From the NCBI RefSeq assembly GCF_932526225.1, contig NC_064034.1, forward strand, positions 7,860,001-7,924,000: a DNA stretch of 64,000 nucleotides. The letters are read 5' to 3'. The notes under the pieces were generated by a model. It made no database searches. It saw only the letters and a program-made list of their open reading frames with translations, and was not told where the DNA came from. Each line of letters starts with the position of its first letter. The first letter of the stretch is position 1. The DNA is from Nematostella vectensis (lineage: Eukaryota; Cnidaria; Anthozoa; Actiniaria; Edwardsiidae). Below are positions 49,524 to 64,000 of this stretch, piece by piece. Made by a program: the position numbers and the translations under genes.

Positions 49524-51324
49524 ACCATAGTGAATAAGAAAAATAGAAGTATTGAACTACTTCTTTTCGTAAACTTCAGAACAACCCTCTAATTTGAAGG
49601 GGTAAAGATCTGCGTTTAGCCTTCGCAACTATAAATAGCTGTCGATCTGTTGTGGTCGATCAGCACGCGCGCTATGAGGTAGCTATGTGGGGTATGAATT
49701 GACGTCATACACAGGAAGCCCGCGCCTCCCCTAGCTTGCAGTAAATCATCGTAAGGATGTTGGAAGAAGGAAAAAGGAAGTTGCCTTAACAGGACAAGGG
49801 GAGCTCTAGACAGCCCAAAATTTAACACACAAAATATAGCAAGTATGGAAGAAGTTTTAATCTAAAGTCAAAAGCCCAAGTAAAACACTCTTTGATACTT
49901 TAACTGCAAAAAAGTCCAAAGGTGGTCGAGAAGAGACGTCAAGTTATTCCTAAAACGGCCAAAAGCGGCCTATTAGCGCCGCCTAGCGTGACGAGGCTAG
50001 AACGGCTGCGGAGGAAGACTACCGATTCGTATGTAGCAGCATGTAAAGGCATGTAAAGGGTACGGACCCAGGATTTTTCTTGGGGGGGGGGGGGGGGGGG
50101 TGCGAAACCCGAAAAATTGGGCCTAATTTTTCCGGGGGGGGGGGGGGGGGGGTGGGAATCACACCCCCGAAAAAACAAAATGCAGTATCTCCACAGGATG
50201 TTTATTGTCAGATTTGGCTACACACCAGACTGATCTAGCTTATGCTTTATAGTTTTGTTTCCAAATAGCACGCCATTGAGAACCAAAAGTGGACCTTTGG
50301 CCATTTTGGGTAGGGGGGGGCGTTATCACCCCCTGCACCCCCCTCCCCCCCTGGGTACGGGCCTGATATAACACCCGCCTCCCTCCTAGCGAACTAAAAC
50401 TCCTAAAAAATGCCCCGGCCTTAAATTGCTGTTTAGATATTAACCAATTTAACCAATTAAATCCATTCCAACTTTGGTAGAAGCTTGTTGAGCAGTACCC
50501 TTGGTACCAGAGACTCGAGCACCACTCACATTAGCTGACACGCCGATTTTGGCTAGGAGGAGCGACTTGAGCTCGAGCCTACCCAGGGTAGCAGAGCAGC
50601 CACATTAAAATGACATTCATGCTACAGATTTGGCATACATTTTTGTTTATATCAACATCTACAATCAAGATTTGACTCTATAGCTGTAATCATGCATTAC
50701 AGACTGCCACCTATACTGCCACCAAAAAATCCACCGCAACATTATCAACGTATACTCCACAGTACAGGACCATAATTTATAAGAAACTGAAGAAGTTGGC
50801 CACTGCAATAAAGTGCAAGTACTTATATAATCGGTATAATGTAACTTTATTTATTGGGAGGATTGTACGCACGCTGTGATTGGCTGATTGGTAGCCATTC
50901 CTGGGCCTACAAATAATATTCACACAAAAAAAATATTTGTGGTCATAAAATAAAAATGCCATTCGGTTATGCCAGGAAATATCAATCTTTCAGCTTTGCC
51001 GAATAACTTTCCAAACCTTGGTTGATTTGTAGGTAGTTGCTGAGAGATTGTACAGTCAATTTGTACAACCACAAAATACACCCTTGAAATGGTCAATTAA
51101 AAATAAAACAATAAATGTTGTATACAGATTTTAATTCTTTCTTTCTTGCCTCAAATGATTACAAACTGGCTAAAAAAGCAGAATCTATGTAAGCTTTCAA
51201 CCTTTCTAATTGTATGCAGCATTTGACAAGAAACATTTGGCAAAAAAAATAGTCTACAGTAAAGCATTTCCAAGATAAGAAATATAAAATTAATTGAATG
51301 AGATAGTTTACATGTTCTGTTTCA
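49524..51324. other. Intergenic region with poly-G repeats
   Basis: No supported gene. At 50050-50170 a segment GGTACGGACCCAGGATTTTT is followed by two long G runs, and 50300-50365 has GGGGGGG, CACCCCCTGCACCCCCC and GGGTACGGGCC. These resemble the dispersed GTACCCAGGATT-type repeats at 42.85 and 57.09 kb. The upstream promoter of the 100-aa gene should lie near 49.53-49.7 kb, but no TATA box is evident. Confidence 0.5.
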
Positions 51325-51330
51325 TTTATT
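51325..51330 (-). terminator. Polyadenylation signal of the ARF gene
   Basis: First minus-strand AATAAA after the ARF stop, about 245 bases downstream. Confidence 0.45.
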
Positions 51331-51574
51331 CTTTCCCACTTCACTTCTTCCCCCAAAACTTCTGCTAAGGTACTCTTTGTATAGCTTACATTTTATAACA
51401 AAATGGAAGAAATGCAATAATGATTTTTATCTATCACATGATCACATAATACAAAATAAACCTCTACTGTACAAGATGGTGACAGGTTGATTTCAGGCTA
51501 GTTTCTTAGTGACTGTTCGCCATGTTACCCAATGACATCTGCATGTAAAAACATTCAGTACAGCATTGCTCTTT

Positions 51575-53828
<2,254 letters not shown>

Positions 53829-54379
53829 TGTTAATATCTAGCGTGAGATTTTCCTACCAATACCACTCCAGGAATGTTTAAAAGATAGCCAATATTAAGG
53901 TTGTTGCTAGTCCACGGTATTTACTTGCTTTCTGTGTGTTTAGGTGCCGTTTTGTTGTATTTTTTTACGCTTTTGTCTATGTTTCGAGACGTGGAAATCA
54001 GCGACAAGAAGTGAGCCACGTCAAGAGTTCCGACGCACTTGCGTAATGGGGACTAGTCCCCAGGAAACTAGGACAGTTTAGGACAGGAAGCCCAACAATC
54101 TAACGTTTCTCCTGGAAATAACCCAAGTAGACCGAGTATCAGGCGATTTTTTTTTTTTTTTTTTAAAGCTGGAAAGGGAAAATAAAACTATATATGCTTC
54201 AAAGGGAACGATAAAATACAATACAAGCATGTCATCTTGTGCAGGAATAAATGTCCAAGAGGGCATGAACTAACAAGCGGTATTACCTGCGCGCCATGCC
54301 GATTCCCATCTTTCTAATCATTTTCTCTTGACATGTCGTATTAAAATAAGAGTGTAAGAAGACAGTTTTTAAGAAGTAT

Positions 54380-54590
54380 TAGGTGATCCGGAATCCTTGA
54401 AAAATGAGACTTGGAATCCAGAATCCATGCTACTGCAATCCGGAATTCACTAGGATTCGGAATCCATGACTTAAGCTGGAATCCGGAATAATAGAATCCT
54501 GGAAAACAAAAATGGAATCCGAATCCAAGAGCAAAACCATATAGAATCTGGAATCCACACACTAGTATCCGGAATCAAGAACCCTACTGG
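54380..54590. repeat. Degenerate GAATCC minisatellite
   Basis: Repeated words of the type GAATCCGGAATCC, TGGAATCCAGAATCC and ATTCGGAATCC in loose tandem across about 200 bases. No fixed period. Not coding. Confidence 0.75.
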
Positions 54591-54766
54591 AGAATCTGTC
54601 ATGGGGCGATGCAAAAGAATTACTTACCCGATTCTAATTTACAATCTATTGTTGAGCTCTAGCTATCAGAAGGCCATTTTTTTTCCCATTCCGGTTATAC
54701 TTCCGTTTCAACTATACGAGGCTTATATGTCTAAATCTTATGCAAATCACGGTCCCGCCCCAAGGC

Positions 54767-54832
54767 GAGCACGTATATAAACAATGTCCTGGAGGGGTGA
54801 AACGCGCTATCAGAGACGGAAAGCGGAATTAG
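54767..54832 (+). promoter_or_regulatory. Possible TATA promoter and first exon, no gene assigned
   Basis: CACGTATATAAACAATG contains a TATA box, followed about 60 bases later by a consensus donor TTAGG|GTAAGT. The ATG just after the TATA box is open to the donor but lies too close to it to be the start for that promoter. Downstream, 54.9-55.1 kb is GC-richer than the surroundings. This may be a 5' exon of an unseen plus-strand transcript. Confidence 0.25.
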
Positions 54833-57084
54833 GGTAAGTACCGACTGAGAAGGTGTCATTAGAGAACGTTTGCATAAGGTAAAATGGAAGACTTTACTGA
54901 TATCTATACGTATAGAATTTGTTGAGCCGGTCAGTACGTTCGATCAATGGGCAAGTAGACCCATTTCCAGAACGCAGACCATAAGCACTGTGCTTTAGGA
55001 ATAGGCGATGGGTTGAGTGGCTGGAGAGGACCTCCCAACCTAGCCCTGTGCTTTGGAGCGGGACGCTTTTGCCCTGCGAGAGAGCTTGGAAAGGCATAAG
55101 GCATTACTAGCACTGTGTATTAATTATCGTTATAATTACAGAAGGAGTCCCATAATTCGAGCTCGAATAACTCGAATTTCTTGCTAATTAAAACTGAGTG
55201 CGATTTCCTTTGGATTTGGTCCTTTCAGCCATTTTTAATCGGATAACTCGAGCAAAAAACATCTTTATCAGGCTTTTTTAGGGGGAAATGGAAGGAGGAA
55301 AGAGAAAGGGGAAAAAACCTGACACGAATGTACGATTTCAACCATCCCCCGACGCTTTATAACGGGACACGTCTCTGAAAATAGTGGCCTATCAGAATTA
55401 CTTCCGGCAACCAGTAACTCTTCTCCATCTCTTTTCTATCCCCAGTCCCCCTAGAGGGCTAGATAGTCAGATCAAACTTTCTTCTTTGTTCTCTTCAAAT
55501 ATATCAGTTTTTGATCGATTATGAATCCTATTTCGGTTGTTTATGATTCTAGCTTGAGTTTGTATCATCTTGTATATAACGTAAAAGCAGTACACCAGGG
55601 TCGGTAAGGGTTACTTTCGTGATCGGTGAACGTCCTTTTTTGTTTATCGTGAAAAGGAGAAATTGAAAACCTGATCCGTTATTGCAACCTTAGCCATGAT
55701 TCGCGAATGGCAAAATTTGATCAGCGTGAATCACAACTTAATCTTCATTCTTCTCGTGATCTTTTACAAGCTACATATTCTTCTCAGTCTAGTGTATGCA
55801 TTAAACAGCCTATTCTAGAGGGGTTGTGCTCGACCATATTAAGTGTCACATACATTGTCAACAAGTCTGTCATTGACTTTTTCTTCATTTTGCACTTTTC
55901 ATCCCTTTTGCACCTGTAAATGTCAATTGTACAAAAAACGGCCCTGCAAGTACGGCAAAATCGACCGGACCTAGTCCTTTATGGGAGCGTCTCCTCTGTC
56001 ACTCTCCGAGTTATATCAGTCATCACTCTTCGAATTATAACTTCTCCGCACTATCTAACCTCTCATCTCTGTAAATCATCGTCTCTGCATTTGTACAACT
56101 CATTTTATCGTCACTTCCAATATTATTTATATTATTTATTACAAGCGCTTCATCCTCCTACTTTACCTCCTCTGAATGGCCACAGCGTTCATTTCTAATC
56201 TCACGTGCACGTACATATCACAACCAACTACAATATGGCGTATGAACATGCATGTGCCTGATCAAGCGACAGAAAAAAGCCGTTTATTATTGATTACAAC
56301 ACTTTTTACATTTGAACACAATATTAAAATACACCTCTAATAACATATATTATATGCATTTAACATTACAATATATTAATGGGGCTTACAACCATCGGAA
56401 CTAAACACGCAGCTCAATTCCCTAATTCAAGAAACATATTCAAGAATTTAAATATTACAAGTAAATTACAAACCTGAACTGCCACGTAGTTCGGATCTAC
56501 AACTGCCTACTTTTTAAGTGCATCACCCGATACGAAAAAAACACTACTCTGAAAAACCGGTCCTAGCAACCGGAAAAAACCTTCAATGGAAAACGTATTC
56601 TCCTGAACCGTATGCGACATGCACGTATAGGCCGGAGGTTAAGCCAATTCTACTTAATTATAGCCGTTTATTAAGCTTGGCGAGTCTGTCATCTGACTAG
56701 AGCGAAGGTGCTTAATCTAACAAACTTCACGCTTATATACAGCACATTACGTCATTGACACTCTATCATTACAACGTGCACAAACAACGAACCAAAATGA
56801 AAGCGCTTCTCAATTCCATGCGTTCCATTCAGAAGCACCAATGCGCTACAGTGCGCTACGTGCAAAGGTGATGGCATCGACTCGATCGCTCTGCCGAACA
56901 TCCTCTTCTAGCAGAAGAGCTTCTCGTTCTCTATGTATAGATCAACTGATCAAGGACCGACATCTTTAGCTTCTCGAGCTTGCCCTCTCTCTTTGGGTGT
57001 ACCCAGTCATAGTTGTCGTACTTTTTCAAGTTTTCTTTCTCTCTCAGCCTCCTTGGCTCCTTAATTTTTTTTTTCTCGAACACA

Positions 57085-57175
57085 TGCAGGCGTATACCCA
57101 GGATTGGCTGAGGGGGGGGGGGGGGGGGGGGATGCGCAGTCATAGGTATCATATGGAAAAAGCATAGTATTTGAA
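57085..57175. repeat. Dispersed repeat with long G run
   Basis: CGTATACCCAGGATTGGCTG, a run of about 18 G, then GCGCAGTCATAGGTATCATA and TGGAAAAAGCATAGTATTTG. It matches 42850-42920 at about 90%. Probably the end of a transposable element family. Confidence 0.65.
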
Positions 57176-58324
57176 GTTTTCTTTTAAGGAATTAAAATAA
57201 GTAATGAGTTTTGATGGCGATGGTGATGAATAAAAAAGTTACCTAACCCTCGACCATTAAAGTGACTGATCAGGGTCACTGGAGGAAATTGGTCCATATT
57301 GTAATATTGTATTAGATCCTACTCCATACGACATGACGGAAAAACCCTGAACATGCGAACTTTAAAGAAATGGAGAAGGAAGATACAATTTCTCACAATG
57401 TCCATCAGTTTCTTGTATTCCGGATTGATTTCCCCTTTTAAAAACACAAATAACGCGAGGCTGAAATTCACATACCCAGATTTTGGCTATTTAAGATATT
57501 TTTTCCTTGTTCATCCTTGCGCAACGTATGAGCTCAGGAACGAAAAGCTCAAATTTCAATGTCACTTTACTTAAAGTCGCATCGATTTAAAAAAAAGTCG
57601 CATTTGATATTTTGTTTGATATTACTCACTAAGTACTTAGGGGAATTTTCCGCCTTATTCGATGTGAAATGAGCCTATTGGAAACGTCAAGTCATGTTTT
57701 TCCGTCATGTCACTCCATACCCCTTCTACAGAACTTATCTGACGATGAGTTTTAGAATATGATGCTAAGTAATCTACATGTTAAATGAACAACGGCCAGT
57801 GAATGGTTGACTGGTAAAGTGACACACATAAATGTTCAGATTAATAGGTCCAGGCTGAGGTTTATGTGATGGAGTAAAGAGATATTCAACGCAAAATATT
57901 CGTTGAAAAGAAATAGTAATAAAAAAATAGGACCCTGTCATAAGAGATGTAAAAAATAATGACACGTCCCTAACACACTATTAACGAATCATTAACTCCC
58001 GGCAAAAGCAGGCGGTGAACTGTCTAAAATGATTATGTTAATAACATTTCCCGCGTGACAAGTACTAGCGTATCCCCGACACCCTGTGATAATTTCCGCG
58101 TGACAAAACCATTTATAATTGTCTCATATCAAGACTCACAATAGACTTCCTGTGCCAAGTTAAACACACCTTTATCTTCTGTACACTGAACGCGCTATAT
58201 TCTTTGATTTGCAAGGATTGCTAAGTCTGCTAAGCCTGAGTTTGCGCAGCAAGACACCTGGTAAATAGTGGCGATAGAATGCTATGGGGCCCCTTGGGAA
58301 GGTGTGCTGTGATTGGCTCATTAG

Positions 58325-58396
58325 CGGTATAATAGGAGTTAGATATAATATAGTTTTTCAACTTCTTAGTCCTCACTCTTCTGGGATTTCCTTCAG
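58325..58396 (+). promoter_or_regulatory. Probable cellulase promoter and 5' non-coding exon
   Basis: CGGTATAATAGG at about 58326 and ATATAATATAG at 58343 are TATA-like. A C/T-rich initiator region (CTTCTTAGTCCTCACTCTTC) follows, ending in a donor TTCAG|GTAATA at 58396/58397. A matching acceptor TCTCTGCCCACAG at 58903 precedes the ATG at 58925. The layout fits a 5' UTR exon joined to the first coding exon. Confidence 0.42.
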
Positions 58397-58849
58397 GTAA
58401 TAATATACGTGACTTTGATCCGCGACTAAATGTAATTTTTTTGAGCTGCTTTGTCCGGTCGATATTGTGAATGTCTATTGTCCATTAGGTGTTGGCTCTT
58501 TTCCGACGCTACTAAACAGATTCGGACTCGCGTTTTCTCTCAAAAGACCCAAATGCAAATCGCAGCTGAATGATCTGTCCGACTCCTGGTCCAAATCGGT
58601 TCAAATTGGCTGTATGATCCGGCATTTTTGGGGTAAAAACTTTCGATTTTTTTTGCATTTCGACGTGAGATAATTTGTAATTTCGTTTGCTTGGGTTGGC
58701 TGGTATTTTTATGTTTAAAATAATGACCCGATTGTACTTTGTGTGTGGATTACCTTTCAATCATAGATTGTTCATAACTCCGTGGTACTTAAGCTTTTAT
58801 CTACTTCGAGAAATCACTCTACTAATCTTTAAAGTGTACACTATAATAA

Positions 58850-61600
<2,751 letters not shown>

Positions 61601-61680
61601 ATGTAATGTGTCCACCAGATTTCAAGGTACCAGAGGCCACTTCAGCTTAAGGAGGATTTTGTCACAATGGAATGTTACGC

Positions 61681-61686
61681 AATAAA
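61681..61686 (+). terminator. Polyadenylation signal of the cellulase gene
   Basis: AATAAA 81 bases after the stop codon, giving a short 3' UTR. Confidence 0.65.
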
Positions 61687-61797
61687 AAAGCTTTCATCTG
61701 TCTACCTTATTCATTTCTGCATGAGCTTGAAAAGGTTTTTTATCGCACTTCGTCTACAAATGCTCAAGGCTGGGGTGGGTTTGGAGACAAAGTTATG

Positions 61798-61925
61798 GAA
61801 ATTACTAGGGTGTGGATAGGTTAATTACTAGGATTTGGATAGGTTAATTACTAGGGTGTGGATAGGTTAATTACTAGGGTGTGGATAGGTTAATTACTAG
61901 GGTGTGGATAGGTTAATTACTAGGT
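61798..61925. repeat. 23-bp tandem repeat
   Basis: Five to six copies of GGTGTGGATAGGTTAATTAC plus TAG, nearly identical, 110 bases past the cellulase poly(A) signal. Confidence 0.85.
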
Positions 61926-61929
61926 GGGG

Positions 61930-63181
61930 GTTAGGGATGGGAGAGGATTATACAAATAGTATCTCGTTATATAAGAACTGGTATCTAAGCGACCATAGAT
62001 CATGCTACTGATCAATAAGCATACTCAATAAACAAAAGGTACTACTACTGTCCTTTTTTAACCTAACACAACAAAGTAAATAGGCATGGGTTTATAGTGA
62101 TTGCTTCTTTATTACTGATTTGTTTGGATCAAAGTTTGGATTTCCCTATGTACACATTGATATCACCCAATGAAGTCATAGCCAATAGAATCATTCTGAT
62201 AGGGAGACGAGAGGTGATTATTTAGGCATTGCCAATCAACATAAATTACTCTCGAATGAATACGAACTGAATCCGAAATCGCCAGGACACTCTCGAATGA
62301 ATACAAACTAACGCGATTGTATTTTTTTCTGCAATAAATTAGTAAATGTATATATATTAAACTCTTCGAATAACTTTTCATCCTTAAATTTTTTACAATT
62401 TCTCTAATTTTTTCATCGTGAGCGTTTTTACTCAAATTCTATCGATTGTTTTTCCGGTTGCGTTCGGATTATCTTTCTAGGACCAAAATACCAAAAGTGG
62501 AAGAATGTGAACAGAAACAACAATCTTTGACACGTACGTCTGATTAATTAAAGAAGTTTGCTAAAGCTGTAATCACACAGCTTCGATGGGTTACTTTCTT
62601 TCCTGATAAACTGAAGCAGCTAGGTTGAATAAAAACAACAACAATAAAAAGCTAAGCTCTCGCAATAACAAGAACAACAACAAAAATAAGTAAACACAAT
62701 ACCAAAATAACAAATATAAGTAAACACATTAACAACAACAACAAACATGAGTTAACTAGATATTAACAATAACAACTAACGTACGTAAATACAATAAAAA
62801 CAACAAACATTATGTAAAGAACATTAACTACATTATATAAAGAACAATAACTACAAACAAACATTATATAAAGAACAATAACTACAAACAAACATTATAT
62901 AAAGAACAATAACTACAAACATAAGTAAACACCATACTAGACATGAGAGTAGGCAAATGACACCCCTTCCCCTCCCCACTGTCAACCCCTGCAACTAAGT
63001 GCCTTAGGTGATGTGATATATAATAAATAATGGTGTGCTTATGTACAAAATGAATACCTAAAGGTGAAAGTTAAAATTAAAAGCGCGATAGCGATCTCAA
63101 GGAAGTCTTCGCAAACAGTTTGCTTGTTGCCCACTTTTGAATCCAATTTTCGCTCCAAATCAAATAAAATCCTATTCACAG
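61930..63181. other. Intergenic region between convergent genes
   Basis: Apart from the low-complexity block, nothing supported. Minus frame 62163-62435 has no features. Confidence 0.45.
62630..62940. repeat. AAC-rich low-complexity and 28-bp tandem repeat
   Basis: A-rich sequence with AACAACAA words, then at 62815-62935 about four copies of a unit holding AAAGAACAATAACTACAAAC and ATTATAT. Non-coding. Confidence 0.75.
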
Positions 63182-63187
63182 TTTATT
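63182..63187 (-). terminator. Possible polyadenylation signal of the CaaX gene
   Basis: Minus-strand AATAAA about 200 bases after the stop codon at 63391. Confidence 0.4.
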
Positions 63188-63390
63188 CTTGAAACCTGGA
63201 TATTAAAATGATACAACAAGAAGGCTATGCAAAACGTTCCAGAAAACCACAGAAGAGAAAAGTATACTAATTATTGAAAACGAAGATTCGTACGCCAAAA
63301 AGCTTTGAGAGGCTTGAGAGCGAACGTTTTTTTTTTCTTCAAATTTTCATTTAGTAACTGAATCTGAAGTATTTGGACTATAAGAATATA

Positions 63391-64000
63391 TTACAGTATG
63401 GTACACGTAGAGCTCTGTGGGGGTCTACTTGACACCGACCCATTCTGGACCGTCCTATTGTTCTGTGTGCTGCCTTTGGACGTCTCTTCCACGATCCTAG
63501 CTACCTTGACCACTGCCTGTGCTGCTGCATCGCTATCGCCATCCAGGACGGCTTGTCCTACTTCAGCTGCTGCTGCCGCGGCTTTGATCGCCTCCGGCGA
63601 GGTCTCCTTCTTGGAGATGTGTTGCGCAGTGGCTCCCGCTACTGCGGCGGCGACAGCGCTGGCCGCCATTTCCCGAATCTTTGCGTCTTGATCCTTCGTC
63701 GACTCCACGATGCTTTCTTTAGATTCACTCGCTACGGTAACTTCTACCCTTGGTACTTGCTGATTTTGATGGTGTTGCTGCTCTGATTTTACAACGTCTT
63801 CGTCAGGTTTGGCGCTCAAAAAAGTAGAGTCGTGAATTGATTCTACTCTCTTGTCGTGGGAAACTTGAGCTGTGACCTCCGGGCTTCTTGGAGGTTCTGG
63901 CGGGTGAATGTCACCTGTTCCGTAGAGCGTTGCGTTACAGTGAGTTATGAGCTGTAAAAGTTGAGCTTGGTCGAACTGGTGTGACAGCGCCTTCCCTGAC
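63391..64000 (-). CDS. C-terminal part of an Ala-rich CaaX protein, partial
   Basis: The open frame runs in from the right edge for about 200 codons and stops after SSTCTIL. CTIL fits a CaaX box; a final Leu favours geranylgeranylation, so the protein is probably membrane-anchored. The tail holds charged, disordered-looking sequence (PPEPPRSPEV, EQQHHQNQQ), then three alanine-rich amphipathic stretches (IREMAASAVAAAVAGATA, EAIKAAAAAAEVGQAV, DAAAQAVVKVARIVEET). Base composition is GC-richer than the flanks, as expected of an exon. I do not recognise the family. Paralemmin-like or A-kinase-anchoring proteins are possibilities only. Confidence 0.65.
   Translation of the reverse strand, partial: SGKALSHQFDQAQLLQLITHCNATLYGTGDIHPPEPPRSPEVTAQVSHDKRVESIHDSTFLSAKPDEDVVKSEQQHHQNQQVPRVEVTVASESKESIVESTKDQDAKIREMAASAVAAAVAGATAQHISKKETSPEAIKAAAAAAEVGQAVLDGDSDAAAQAVVKVARIVEETSKGSTQNNRTVQNGSVSSRPPQSSTCTIL

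Larger units (their letters stand above)
53829..58320. other. Intergenic region between ARF and the cellulase
   Basis: No supported coding gene. It contains a T-run at 54147, the GAATCC-type repeat at 54.38-54.59 kb, a GC-richer block at 54.77-55.11 kb, CT-rich sequence near 56.0-56.2 kb and a G-run repeat at 57.1 kb. Plus frames at 55707-56198 and 56518-56700 have no family features. Confidence 0.45.

Noticed and set aside
55920..56198. Plus frame rich in Ser, Leu and His
   Set aside because: It follows from a C/T-rich low-complexity stretch. No start context, splice sites or similarity.

Overview
The window looks like nuclear DNA of an early-branching animal. The best guess is a cnidarian, probably an anthozoan. 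This is inferred from AT-rich DNA, short spliceosomal introns with GT/AG borders, metazoan-only families (LRP5/6-type receptor, PTP-PEST phosphatase), an animal GH9 cellulase carrying a CBM2-type domain, and many small inverted-repeat elements. No species-level marker was seen. There are no prokaryotic operons, CRISPR arrays or viral genes. I rebuilt exons by hand from splice sites, reading phase and family similarity. For four genes the joined exons give an unbroken frame with lengths divisible by three.

Layout. (1) 1-19428, minus strand: a large LRP5/6-like Wnt co-receptor, running off the left edge. Thirteen exons encode a likely signal peptide and then propeller-EGF, propeller-EGF, propeller-EGF and part of a fourth propeller. 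(2) 19.4-29.7 kb: mostly non-coding, with tandem repeats and a MITE. A candidate last exon of an unknown plus-strand membrane protein lies at 29733-29955. (3) 30338-41633, minus strand: a complete 19-exon PTP-PEST family tyrosine phosphatase (1020 aa) with N-terminal catalytic domain, long proline- and tyrosine-rich tail and the family C-terminal homology motif. (4) 42587-46209, plus strand: a complete 9-exon phytanoyl-CoA dioxygenase family enzyme (303 aa), head-to-head with the phosphatase. (5) 47063-49523, minus strand: a predicted 3-exon gene for a 100-aa protein I do not recognise. Its second intron holds a 37-bp minisatellite of about 16 copies inside an inverted-repeat element. (6) 51575-53828, minus strand: a complete 6-exon class II ARF GTPase (179 aa). 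(7) 58925-61600, plus strand: a complete 3-exon secreted cellulase, CBM2-like domain plus GH9 (621 aa), with a probable 5' non-coding exon and promoter near 58.33 kb. (8) 63391-64000, minus strand: the last coding part of an alanine-rich protein ending in a CaaX prenylation box.

The genes do not form a pathway cluster. Three of them (Wnt co-receptor, adaptor-rich tyrosine phosphatase, ARF) are signalling or traffic genes, but their adjacency is probably chance. The most interesting points are five Y-x-N-V motifs in the phosphatase tail, a tandem array that copies a 3' splice site of the same gene, the unrecognised 100-aa gene, the CaaX protein with RII-binding-like helices, and several well-bounded MITEs and hairpins.
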